Source: an uncultured Thermoanaerobacteraceae bacterium (lineage in GTDB: Bacteria > Bacillota > DSM-12270 > Thermacetogeniales > Thermacetogeniaceae). Taken from it: a stretch of 6,434 nt of DNA. A program made the translations under genes and the position numbers. The notes under the pieces are model-generated. The model made no database searches. It had not been told where the DNA came from and saw only the letters and a program-made list of their open reading frames with translations. How positions within the stretch are numbered: position 1 is the stretch's first letter; every line of letters begins with the position of its first letter. Shown here in pieces: positions 1 to 5,358 of this stretch. The stretch is taken from contig CALGIY010000376.1 of NCBI GenBank assembly GCA_937914965.1, positions 1-6,434 on the forward strand. Reading direction: 5' to 3'.

Positions 1-108
1 GAATTATCAGAAAAGGCAGGGGGAAATGTTTATATTCTAGACAGCCTCGAGGACCAAGCATCTCTAATTGAAATCGTCCACAAAGAGAGAAGGTCTGCTC
101 AAAATTAG
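1..108 (+). CDS. 3' end of an unidentified protein gene (partial, runs off left edge)
   Basis: Frame 1 is open from the left edge for 35 codons and ends in TAG at 106-108. The visible tail is mixed charged and hydrophobic (starting ELSEKAGGNVYILDSLEDQ and ending in a basic KERRSAQN), which looks like ordinary soluble protein. No start, domain or motif is visible and I do not recognise the family. It converges on mnmG with a single base (109) between the two stop codons, and the last third of the frame forms one arm of an inverted repeat that may end transcription. The main doubt is that 35 open codons at an edge can occur by chance. Codon use looks normal for the window, and no supported minus-strand gene fills the same space. 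Confidence 0.45.
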   Translation, partial: ELSEKAGGNVYILDSLEDQASLIEIVHKERRSAQN

Positions 109-122
109 CTCAAGACCTTCTC
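87..122 (-). terminator. inverted repeat over the convergent stop codons, possible mnmG terminator
   Basis: A perfect 10-bp inverted repeat, GAGAAGGTCT (87-96) and AGACCTTCTC (113-122), encloses 16 nt that can add a further 3 bp (97-99 with 107-109). On the minus strand it is followed by TCTTTGTGG, only weakly U-rich; on the plus strand no T-run follows. It spans the last codons of both convergent genes. A role as a shared or mnmG terminator is inferred from position and stem strength, and the poor U-tract keeps confidence moderate. Confidence 0.45.
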
Positions 123-1996
123 CTGCGGCACTGTTCCAGGTAGACCCACAGAACTGAGATATCAGCTGGTGTAACTCCAGGGATACGGGATGCCTGCCCT
201 AGAGTACGCGGCTGAACCTTCATTAGTTTTTCCTGGGCCTCCCTGGAAAGACCGCGCATCTGGTTATAATCATGATTCTCAGGGATCCGCTTGTTCTCCA
301 ACTTTTCCATGCGAGCCACATGAGCATTCTGTTTTTCTATATATCCCGCATATTTGATTTGGATCTCCAGTTCCTCGGCTACCTCAGGGAGAACCTCCCT
401 ATCCGCATCTACCAACACCTGGAGATCAAAAAAGGTTAGTTCAGGCCTCCTGAGAAGTTCCTCAAGGGGCATCCCACCTTTGAGAGGGGCCCCACCCTTC
501 GATGCAATATACTCCTGCACCTCAATAGTAGGTGTCACTTTTGTCTCCCGCAGCCATGAACTCTCCTGCTCCATCTGCTTGAGCTTTTCTGTAAAGACAT
601 GGTAGCGTCGATCCGATACTAATCCTATTTTCCTGCCTGTTTCAGTTAAACGCAGGTCAGCATTATCCTGCCGTAAAAGGAGCCTGTATTCCGCACGGGA
701 GGTCAGAACGCGGTAGGGCTCCCGTACACCCTTGGTGATTAGGTCGTCAACAAGAACCCCGATATAAGCTTCTGACCGTTTTAAAATTAATGGGTCCCGC
801 TCCTGAACATAAAGTCCGGCATTGATTCCCGCCAATATCCCCTGGGCTGCTGCTTCCTCATATCCAGAGGTCCCATTGATCTGGCCTGCTGTAAAGAAGC
901 CTTCGATTTCTTTGGTCTGCAGGGTAGGTTCCAGCTGTGCGGGGATAAGGGCATCATATTCGATGGCATATCCGGTGCGCAGCATACGCACATCTTCCAT
1001 CCCAGGGATGGAACGTAAAACATCCAGTTGGACATCCTCAGGGAGACTGGTATACAAACCCTGAACATAGTATTCATCGGTTTCCCAGCCCTCAGGTTCG
1101 AGAAAGACCTGGTGTCTGCGCCGGTGCGGAAAACTTATTATCTTGTCCTCGAAAGAAGGGCAGTACCTGGGCCCTACCCATCCAAGAAACCCTGAGAAAA
1201 GAGGAGACCTATGCAGATTCTCCTGGACAATTGTATGGGTCCGCTCATTTGTGTGTGTCAGCCAGCAAGATAACTGAGGCCCTTTTACCTTTGGTGAAAG
1301 ATAGGACAAAGTAAGGGGTTCTTCGTCCCCCGGCTGTTCAACAAATTTAGAAAAATCTATGCTCTGGCGATCAACCCGGGGAGGTGTCCCGGTTTTAAAA
1401 CGGATCAGTTCAAAATTCAGGTCACGCAGCGATGCAGCCAGAGCCCCAGGTGCAATCTGCCCATTGGGACCCCCTGCATAAGACACATCCCCTATAATAA
1501 TTCTGCCGCACAGATATGTTCCAGTTGTGAGCACAACCGCGCGACTTGTAAACCTAGCACCATTTTGCGTCAAAACCCCGGTCACCCTGTCCCCAGCGAT
1601 GAGGATCCTTTCCACAACCCCCTGCTTTAAATCAAGTTTCGGCTCTCCCCGTAAAGTTTTCAGCATCTCCCGCTGATACATCAGCTTATCAACCTGGGCC
1701 CGCACGGCACGTACCGCAGGGCCCTTGCCTGTATTGAGCATACGCATCTGGACAAAGGTTTTATCTGTATTCAGAGCTATCTCCCCACCAAGGGCATCCA
1801 CCTCTCGAACCAGATGAGACTTTCCAGGGCCCCCTACTGCAGGGTTACAGGGCATTAAAGCCACATAATCAAGATTTAAAGTGATCAGGAGAGTGCTGCA
1901 GCCCATTCTTGCTGCTGCCAGGGCAGCCTCACACCCGGCATGTCCTGCGCCAACCACAATGACATCATATTGATCCACCTGGTACTCCTCTACCAT
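110..1996 (-). CDS. mnmG: MnmG (GidA), tRNA uridine-5-carboxymethylaminomethyl modification enzyme
   Basis: FAD-dependent subunit of the MnmE-MnmG complex, which installs (carboxymethyl)aminomethyl groups at C5 of wobble uridine 34 in tRNAs such as Glu, Gln, Lys, Leu and Arg, using methylene-tetrahydrofolate; cytoplasmic. Seen in the 628-residue protein: dinucleotide-binding GAGHAG at 16-21, the conserved cysteine motif MPCNPAVGG with Cys50, the [13 protein letters not shown] block at 85-97, RYCPS with Cys279, HQVFLEPEG near 295-303, [13 protein letters not shown] near 371-383, [12 protein letters not shown] at 431-442, and a C-terminal helical domain ending [12 protein letters not shown]. 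Length matches the usual 620-630. Start choice: an upstream ATG at 2011 has no Shine-Dalgarno, whereas GGGGGAG (2003-2009) lies 6 nt before the ATG at 1996 (3 nt before another at 1999). It has its own promoter. No mnmE, rsmG or parAB lies beside it, unlike the common cluster. The [16 protein letters not shown] segment differs mildly from the usual GPAKG form. Confidence 0.97.
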   Translation of the reverse strand: MVEEYQVDQYDVIVVGAGHAGCEAALAAARMGCSTLLITLNLDYVALMPCNPAVGGPGKSHLVREVDALGGEIALNTDKTFVQMRMLNTGKGPAVRAVRAQVDKLMYQREMLKTLRGEPKLDLKQGVVERILIAGDRVTGVLTQNGARFTSRAVVLTTGTYLCGRIIIGDVSYAGGPNGQIAPGALAASLRDLNFELIRFKTGTPPRVDRQSIDFSKFVEQPGDEEPLTLSYLSPKVKGPQLSCWLTHTNERTHTIVQENLHRSPLFSGFLGWVGPRYCPSFEDKIISFPHRRRHQVFLEPEGWETDEYYVQGLYTSLPEDVQLDVLRSIPGMEDVRMLRTGYAIEYDALIPAQLEPTLQTKEIEGFFTAGQINGTSGYEEAAAQGILAGINAGLYVQERDPLILKRSEAYIGVLVDDLITKGVREPYRVLTSRAEYRLLLRQDNADLRLTETGRKIGLVSDRRYHVFTEKLKQMEQESSWLRETKVTPTIEVQEYIASKGGAPLKGGMPLEELLRRPELTFFDLQVLVDADREVLPEVAEELEIQIKYAGYIEKQNAHVARMEKLENKRIPENHDYNQMRGLSREAQEKLMKVQPRTLGQASRIPGVTPADISVLWVYLEQCRRRRS

Positions 1997-2002
1997 CATA
2001 CT

Positions 2003-2009
2003 CTCCCCC
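2003..2009 (-). promoter_or_regulatory. Shine-Dalgarno site that sets the mnmG start
   Basis: Minus-strand GGGGGAG overlaps the most upstream in-frame ATG (2009-2011), so it cannot serve that codon. It is 3 nt from the ATG at 1997-1999 and 6 nt from the ATG at 1994-1996. The second spacing is the better one, giving a 628-residue protein. Confidence 0.65.
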
Positions 2010-2045
2010 ATAAATTAGAAATAACTGAGAAGGTATTCCGGGCAT

Positions 2046-2074
2046 ATTTTATCACTGAACAACTCCTGTAACAA
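2046..2074 (-). promoter_or_regulatory. sigma-A promoter for mnmG
   Basis: On the minus strand: -35 TTGTTA (2069-2074), 17-nt spacer, -10 TAAAAT (2046-2051), with a TGA extended -10 element directly before it (2052-2054). Predicted transcription start is near 2039, giving a leader of roughly 40 nt before the start at 1996. Hexamers, exact spacing and extended element together make this convincing. Confidence 0.7.
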
Positions 2075-2133
2075 GGAACAAATACTTGATCGTTGGCTCA
2101 ATCCGGAACATCATGTCTTTTTTTTCGGCGATC

Positions 2134-2142
2134 TGGTAAAAT
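2134..2142 (+). promoter_or_regulatory. possible extended -10 promoter for the rhomboid gene
   Basis: TGG followed by TAAAAT (2137-2142) forms an extended -10 element about 65 nt before the rhomboid start, with a run of eight T (2118-2125) upstream. No recognisable -35 hexamer lies at 16-18 nt, so it would rely on the extended element. It is divergent from the mnmG promoter, about 60 bp away. Confidence 0.4.
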
Positions 2143-2206
2143 GTTCATATACATCCTCAACCGGTTTGTCGGGGATAATGGATTTAAGATGTGAAGGAGG
2201 AATTCA

Positions 2207-2887
2207 ATGATTCCCCTGCGTGACAGCACCCGTTCACACAGTTTTCCCATAGTCAATATAACCCTAATCGTACTTAACATTCTGGTTTTTATTAAAGAAC
2301 TGGCACTTCCCCCTCAACATTTAAACGCATTTTTTTATACATATGGTGTCATCCCAGCCCAGGTGACGACTCAACTGACGGCAGGTGCTCCCCTGCTGTC
2401 AATCGGCATCCCTTTCATTTCGGCAATATTCCTGCACGGAGGCTGGCTGCATCTTGTGGGAAACATGCTTTATCTTTGGATTTTTGGCGATAATATAGAA
2501 GACCGCATGGGGCACCTTCGCTACCTGTTTTTTTACTTACTGGTTGGCGTTATTGCAAGCATCGCTCATATCATTGCCAATCCCAGCTCTGATATTCCCA
2601 TTATCGGTGCCAGCGGTGCCATTGCCGGTGTACTTGGGGCTTATTTCCTCGCTTTCCCGCGAGCAAAGATCCTAACCCTTGTCCCAGTCTTCTTTTTTGT
2701 TACCTTCATCCAGGTCCCTGCCATAATTTTTCTCCCTGTCTGGTTTTTAATCCAGATTTTTAACATCTTCAGTACAGCAGGTATGGCTGCCAACTCAGTA
2801 GCCTGGTGGGCACATATAGGAGGCTTTATCGGAGGTGCAGTACTGCTTCCTTTCTTCTCGCGCTCACGCCATATGCCTGAGCAATAA
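2207..2887 (+). CDS. rhomboid family intramembrane serine protease
   Basis: Polytopic membrane protein expected to cleave transmembrane segments of client proteins within the membrane using a Ser-His dyad. Seen in the 226 residues: a short polar N-terminus; a first hydrophobic helix around 15-30; an amphipathic loop 1 region; HLVGNMLYLW with His82 and Asn86 (the family HxxxN, oxyanion-hole region); EDRMGHLRYLFFY at 99-110; the catalytic GASGA with Ser136; a long hydrophobic stretch 155-188 with the usual VPA and W..Q features; and the catalytic His203 in WWAHIGGFIGG. About six membrane helices and this length fit compact bacterial rhomboids. The start is set by AAGGAGG (2194-2200), 6 nt before the ATG. 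It is divergent from mnmG, and the next intrinsic terminator lies about 90 nt past the stop. The client is unknown, and gene order gives no clue to it. All catalytic residues are present, so an active enzyme is likely. Confidence 0.95.
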   Translation: MIPLRDSTRSHSFPIVNITLIVLNILVFIKELALPPQHLNAFFYTYGVIPAQVTTQLTAGAPLLSIGIPFISAIFLHGGWLHLVGNMLYLWIFGDNIEDRMGHLRYLFFYLLVGVIASIAHIIANPSSDIPIIGASGAIAGVLGAYFLAFPRAKILTLVPVFFFVTFIQVPAIIFLPVWFLIQIFNIFSTAGMAANSVAWWAHIGGFIGGAVLLPFFSRSRHMPEQ

Positions 2888-2911
2888 GAACGCCATCGCC
2901 TGTCGCAGCAG

Positions 2912-2940
2912 TTGTTCTGTACACCACATTGTGATAGAAT
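2912..2940 (+). promoter_or_regulatory. sigma-A promoter for the small glycine-rich protein gene
   Basis: -35 TTGTTC (2912-2917), 17-nt spacer, -10 TAGAAT (2935-2940), with TGA extended -10 at 2932-2934. It begins 24 nt after the rhomboid stop and points to the small gene at 3048. Predicted start is near 2947, which puts the terminator at 2975-3000 inside the resulting leader. Layout resembles the mnmG promoter (TTGTTA, 17 nt, TGA TAAAAT). Confidence 0.6.
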
Positions 2941-2974
2941 GCAAATGGTTAATATTCATTTTTGTTTCTCACTA

Positions 2975-3000
2975 ACCCCCGTAAAGGGGGTATTTTTTTT
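2975..3000 (+). terminator. intrinsic terminator after rhomboid and within the leader of the next gene
   Basis: ACCCCC (2975-2980), loop GTAAA, GGGGGT (2986-2991), then A and eight T (2993-3000): a compact GC-rich hairpin with a strong U-tract. It can end rhomboid transcripts. Because a good promoter lies between the rhomboid stop and this hairpin, it would also act about 30-50 nt into the transcript of the downstream small gene, as a leader attenuator would. Confidence 0.85.
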
Positions 3001-3034
3001 GAATAACCCCTTTCAAAAAGGAAACAATAATAAC

Positions 3035-3042
3035 GGGGGTGA
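3035..3042 (+). promoter_or_regulatory. Shine-Dalgarno GGGGGTGA deciding the start of the small protein
   Basis: GGGGGTGA matches the extended anti-Shine-Dalgarno complement GGAGGTGA at seven of eight bases and lies 5 nt before the GTG at 3048. An in-frame GTG at 3039 overlaps this site and has only a poorly placed AAGGAA (15 nt away), so 3048 is preferred. GGGGGT is also complementary to ACCCCC at 2975-2980 and, over 5 bp, to ACCCC at 3006-3010. Confidence 0.6.
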
Positions 3043-3047
3043 ATGCT

Positions 3048-3230
3048 GTGTTCACAAAAAAAGAAACGACGACAACTACTAGCAAAATGGTGATCGGTGT
3101 AGGTGCTCTTGCTACAGGCATCGGCAGGCTTGTCGGCGGTAGGGTCGGTGACGGCATCACTGGTTTTGGCCTAGCTCACATAGTATTGGGTACGTTAGAC
3201 ATGGTCAGGCCAACAGTGAGAATGCGGTAA
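3048..3230 (+). CDS. small glycine-rich membrane protein, function unknown
   Basis: A 60-residue protein (GTG start at 3048, stop TAA) that I do not recognise as a named family. Seen: a polar, basic N-terminus with five consecutive threonines (residues 7-11), then two hydrophobic, glycine-studded segments, about 14-31 and 36-53, joined by a short GGRVGDG turn, and a basic tail ending RPTVRMR. Glycines fall in GxG pairs (17/19, 24/26, 34/36, 39/41), with GG at 30-31, a glycine-zipper pattern typical of tightly packed membrane helix hairpins. The second segment has GFGLAHIVLGTLDMVRP, a specific-looking string rather than low complexity. It has its own promoter, a strong Shine-Dalgarno and a downstream hairpin, so it is very likely a real monocistronic gene. 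Roles such as a membrane-associated helix-hairpin protein or small toxin-like peptide are possible but unsupported; no antitoxin partner is seen. An antisense open frame (2972-3160) was rejected. Confidence 0.75.
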   Translation: MFTKKETTTTTSKMVIGVGALATGIGRLVGGRVGDGITGFGLAHIVLGTLDMVRPTVRMR

Positions 3231-3231
3231 A

Positions 3232-3285
3232 AGTACCTGGGCAAGTAGCCCCAGGTACTGGGACTAGTATTCGCCCTCTTTTTTT
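3232..3285 (+). terminator. hairpin plus distal T-run after the small gene
   Basis: A perfect 10-bp stem, AGTACCTGGG (3232-3241) with CCCAGGTACT (3250-3259) and an 8-nt loop, starts one base after the small gene's stop. A seven-T run follows at 3279-3285, but about 19 nt past the stem, so this is not a classic intrinsic terminator. The next hairpin (3296-3323), followed on this strand by TTTTGCATTTT, may provide backup. Confidence 0.45.
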
Positions 3286-3287
3286 AT

Positions 3288-3323
3288 CAAAACAAAAAAC
3301 ACTACCCATTTTGGTAGTGTTTT
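3288..3323 (-). terminator. intrinsic terminator of the tRNA-Gln/tRNA-Glu transcript
   Basis: On the minus strand, an 11-bp stem (3313-3323 with 3296-3306, core CACTACC/GGTAGTG) with a 6-nt loop is followed by a T-rich tail (TTTTTTGTTTTG). It starts 8 nt past the CCA end of tRNA-Glu. The A/T-rich outer stem means it can also work on the plus strand, so it may be bidirectional between the convergent small gene and the tRNAs. Confidence 0.85.
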
Positions 3324-3331
3324 GCATTTTG

Positions 3332-3407
3332 TGGTAGCCCCAACGGGAATCGAACCCGTGTCTCCACCTTGAGAGGGTGGTGTCCTAGACCGCTAGACGA
3401 TAGGGCC
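3332..3407 (-). tRNA. tRNA-Glu(CUC)
   Basis: A 76-nt cloverleaf with encoded CCA. Seven-pair acceptor stem GGCCCTA with TGGGGCT, discriminator A73; D arm from GTCTAG to GGAC; anticodon stem CCACC/GGTGG around loop CTCTCAA, giving anticodon CUC (reads GAG); a 4-nt variable loop as usual for tRNA-Glu; T arm ACGGG/CCCGT with TTCGATT. The terminal pair is G1·U72, a wobble, and U6·G67 is a second wobble. It lies 8 nt downstream of tRNA-Gln in the same transcript and just before the terminator. Because it reads only GAG, a UUC isoacceptor should exist elsewhere in the genome. Confidence 0.95.
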
Positions 3408-3415
3408 AAAAAAAG

Positions 3416-3489
3416 TGGCTGCGGGACTAGGGATCGAACCTAGGCTAGATGATCCAGAATCACCTGTGCTACCGCTACACCATCCCGCA
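3416..3489 (-). tRNA. tRNA-Gln(CUG)
   Basis: A 74-nt cloverleaf with encoded CCA. Acceptor stem TGCGGGA/TCCCGCA starts with U1-A72 and has discriminator G73, both characteristic of bacterial tRNA-Gln; U1-A72 is the pair known to be read by the GatCAB amidotransferase. D arm GTGT...GCAC; anticodon stem GGTGA/TCATC around loop TTCTGGA, giving anticodon CUG (reads CAG); T arm CTAGG/CCTAG with TTCGATC. It is the first gene of a two-tRNA unit directly downstream of gltX. Its strong promoter places the predicted transcript start about 10 nt before its 5' end. Confidence 0.95.
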
Positions 3490-3505
3490 ATCAATTCGCT
3501 TATAT

Positions 3506-3534
3506 AGTATACGCGAAACATACCACTTCGTCAA
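3506..3534 (-). promoter_or_regulatory. strong sigma-A promoter of the tRNA-Gln/tRNA-Glu unit
   Basis: Minus strand: -35 TTGACG (3529-3534), 17-nt spacer, -10 TATACT (3506-3511), each one base from consensus. The predicted start is near 3499, about 10 nt before tRNA-Gln. It lies in the 80-nt gap after gltX, so the tRNAs can be made at a stable-RNA level independent of gltX. No clear terminator follows gltX, so read-through from gltX is also possible. Confidence 0.85.
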
Positions 3535-3569
3535 GGTTCTTTTTATCATTAGTTCTTGGTGGTTGGTCG

Positions 3570-5042
3570 CTAATCAAGATTATTAATATACTGCACCGCT
3601 CGCTCTAACCGCTTTAGTGTTTTTTCTTTCCCTAGAATAATCATGATATCGAAAAGACCGGGTCCCATTGTCCTGCCGGAAAGGGCAAGTCTGGTGGGAT
3701 GGATGATTTGACCGGCCTTGATCCCCAGTTCCTCACTCAACTCACGGTAGGCCTTCTCGGTGGTTTCCAGGTTAAAGGTTTCTAGATTTGTAAGCCGCTG
3801 CCGCGCTAATTCCAGATACTTTGCAGCATTCTCTTTGCGGAAGTGTTTGCGTGTACCCTTTTCATCATAAGTAAAATCATCTGTGTAAAAATACTCTGCA
3901 CCATCAGCAATTTCCGCCAAGGTTTTTACCCGGGTACGTACCGCACCTACTACCTGTTTGAGATAATCCATATCTTCTGGGTTTAAACTCTCTGGAAGCA
4001 GATTTTTCTGCCGGAAGTAAGGGGACACCAGTTCGATGATCTGATCCAGGTCTTCCGCATTCAGATACTGCCCATTCATCCAGGTAAGTTTCTTAATATC
4101 ATAAATAGCCGCTGTCTTCCCTACCCGCTCCAGTTTAAATTGGCGCACAAGTTCCTGAAGTGAAAAAATCTCTTCCTCACCCTCAGGTGACCAACCCAAC
4201 AAAGCCAGATAATTGATCAAGGCACCTGGCAGATAACCGAGGTCCTGGAATTCCTCCACTGAGGTCGCTCCATGCCGCTTGCTTAATTTGCTGTGGTCTG
4301 GAGCCAGAATCATGGAGACATGAGCAAAAACAGGCAGCGGATAGCCAAGGGCCTGGTAGATCATGATCTGCCTTGGGGTATTAGAAAGATGCTCCTCAGC
4401 CCGCATAATATGAGTGATCCGCATTTTAGCATCATCAACAACACAGGCGAAGTTGTAAGCCGGCATCCCGTTTGATTTGACGATAATAAAATCATCGAGA
4501 ACCTCATTAGCAAATGAAACATCGCCTCTGAAATAATCCTGCACTACCGTTTCTCCGGTGTCAGGAACACGCAACCTGATCGTCGGGCGGCGCCCCTCAT
4601 TCTCTTTTTCAATTCTCTCCTGTTCAGTCAAGTCCCGGCACCTGTTGTCATACCGAGGTGCTTTACCTTCGGCCATAGCCTTTTTACGTCGTTCTGCCAG
4701 TTCCTCAGGGGTACAATAGCAGTAATAAGCCTTACCCTGGTCAACCAGTTCATTAGCAATTTTTGCGTATAATTCCAGACGCTGTGACTGATAATAAGGT
4801 CCGAAAGAACCACCCACACCGGGGCCTTCATCCCAATCGAGCCCAAGCCACTTGAGCGCTGAAAAAATCCCGCGGGTCGACTCTTCTGTTGAACGAGCCA
4901 GATCGGTATCATCGATCCGCAAAATTAAACTGCCGCCGTTATGGCGAGCAAAAAGCCAATTAAACAAGGCCGTCCGGGCACCACCAATATGTAAGTTCCC
5001 TGTTGGACTAGGTGCAAAGCGCACCCTGATATCTTTATCCAT
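3570..5042 (-). CDS. gltX: glutamyl-tRNA synthetase (GluRS)
   Basis: Class I aminoacyl-tRNA synthetase that charges tRNA-Glu with glutamate in the cytoplasm. In bacteria without GlnRS the enzyme also makes Glu-tRNA-Gln, which GatCAB amidates; the flanking tRNA-Gln suggests this non-discriminating type, but sequence alone does not prove it. Seen in 490 residues (usual length): the Rossmann core opening [20 protein letters not shown], with HIGH-type HIGG at 18-21; RIDDTD at 42-47; the KMSKS-type KLSKR at 252-256; then the helical anticodon-binding domain to the end, including [17 protein letters not shown]. The connective insertion has Cys108-x-Cys110 and Cys135-x-Asp137, spaced like the E. coli zinc site but with Asp for the last His. 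Shine-Dalgarno AGGAGG (5054-5059) is 11 nt from the ATG, a long gap. Downstream on the same strand lie tRNA-Gln and tRNA-Glu. No T-box is visible in the leader of roughly 40 nt. Confidence 0.98.
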   Translation of the reverse strand: MDKDIRVRFAPSPTGNLHIGGARTALFNWLFARHNGGSLILRIDDTDLARSTEESTRGIFSALKWLGLDWDEGPGVGGSFGPYYQSQRLELYAKIANELVDQGKAYYCYCTPEELAERRKKAMAEGKAPRYDNRCRDLTEQERIEKENEGRRPTIRLRVPDTGETVVQDYFRGDVSFANEVLDDFIIVKSNGMPAYNFACVVDDAKMRITHIMRAEEHLSNTPRQIMIYQALGYPLPVFAHVSMILAPDHSKLSKRHGATSVEEFQDLGYLPGALINYLALLGWSPEGEEEIFSLQELVRQFKLERVGKTAAIYDIKKLTWMNGQYLNAEDLDQIIELVSPYFRQKNLLPESLNPEDMDYLKQVVGAVRTRVKTLAEIADGAEYFYTDDFTYDEKGTRKHFRKENAAKYLELARQRLTNLETFNLETTEKAYRELSEELGIKAGQIIHPTRLALSGRTMGPGLFDIMIILGKEKTLKRLERAVQYINNLD

Positions 5043-5086
5043 GTTAGTTCATTCCTCCTATTTCAATAAGAAGGCCCGTTATCCCA

Positions 5087-5115
5087 AGTATACCACAGCC
5101 AAAATCAAAAAAATA
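5087..5115 (-). promoter_or_regulatory. probable extended -10 promoter for gltX
   Basis: Minus strand: -10 TATACT (5087-5092) with TGG extended element (5093-5095). The -35 position at 17-nt spacing holds only TATTTT (5110-5115); a TTGATT lies nearer but at 10-nt spacing. The predicted start is near 5080, leaving about 38 nt of leader, too short for a T-box or a large riboswitch. Confidence 0.5.
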
Positions 5116-5173
5116 CTTTGTTTACAGAATTTCCAGCCGAAAAGCCTACGGTTTTAATCGTGGGATGAAGATA

Positions 5174-5202
5174 TAGAAACTAGGTTCCATATATGGTATA
5201 AT
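5174..5202 (+). promoter_or_regulatory. extended -10 promoter with an internal palindrome, for the HEPN-like gene
   Basis: -10 is a perfect TATAAT (5197-5202) with TGG extended element (5194-5196). TAGAAA (5174-5179) at 17-nt spacing matches the -35 consensus at four of six bases. The spacer ends in the perfect 10-bp palindrome CCATATATGG (5187-5196), which includes the extended -10 bases and could be an operator. It is divergent from the gltX promoter, about 60 bp away. Confidence 0.6.
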
Positions 5203-5358
5203 GTGGTCTACATATCATTGGCGGCGTCAAGAATAAGTCGTTAAAAGGCCACAACTAAATATATGAGGTTGCTGCAAAATACTCTAGGTGCGTAATTCCT
5301 TCACATTGTGTTAGCAAACAGCACACTATAGATTAAGAAAAAAAAGGGAGGAATCAAG
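5203..5358 (+). other. untranslated leader of the HEPN-like gene
   Basis: Together with the two promoters this fills the 316-nt gap between gltX and the next gene. If transcription starts near 5209, the leader is about 150 nt. It holds no terminator, T-box motif or known riboswitch that I can recognise. A small hairpin is possible around TGTGTT...CAGCACA (5308-5326), and a 10-codon open frame (5263-5295) has no Shine-Dalgarno. It ends with GGGAGG (5346-5351), 7 nt from the ATG. Confidence 0.35.

Noticed and set aside
1..76. Start of a minus-strand gene (such as rsmG) downstream of mnmG
   Set aside because: An ATG-opened frame of about 20 codons runs to the left edge but lacks a Shine-Dalgarno and does not resemble RsmG; it also lies antisense to the better-supported plus-strand frame.
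787..1077. Open frames on both strands inside mnmG (354-605, 787-1077, 822-1064) and inside gltX (4293-4475, 4628-4912, 4852-5157)
   Set aside because: They overlap conserved coding sequence in other frames and show no independent signals or recognisable proteins.
2098..2280. Minus-strand open frame of 60 codons across the mnmG/rhomboid gap
   Set aside because: It runs antisense through the rhomboid ribosome site and first codons, with no Shine-Dalgarno or recognisable protein.
3039..3047. More upstream GTG start (3039) for the small protein
   Set aside because: This codon is part of the Shine-Dalgarno GGGGGTGA serving the GTG at 3048, and its own upstream AAGGAA is too far away.
2972..3160. 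Minus-strand open frame of 62 codons antisense to the small gene
   Set aside because: It crosses the terminator and lies antisense to a gene with its own promoter and ribosome site; no supporting ribosome site and low-complexity valine runs produced by reading the Thr-rich head in reverse.
5044..5052. Two-codon minigene (ATG AAC TAA) between the gltX Shine-Dalgarno and start
   Set aside because: Its ATG is only 1 nt from AGGAGG, too close for efficient initiation; probably chance, though the 11-nt gap to the gltX ATG is long.
5263..5295. Ten-codon open frame in the leader of the HEPN-like gene as a leader peptide
   Set aside because: No Shine-Dalgarno, no repeated regulatory codons, and no terminator/antiterminator follows it.
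5306..5332. Second promoter (TTGTGT, 15 nt, TATAGA) close to the HEPN-like gene
   Set aside because: The spacer is 15 nt and the -10 is weak; the upstream extended -10 promoter is much better.
5043..5358. T-box or other riboswitch upstream of gltX or the HEPN-like gene
   Set aside because: No AGGGTGGnACCGCG-type motif, and the gltX leader is only about 40 nt; no known riboswitch core is recognisable.
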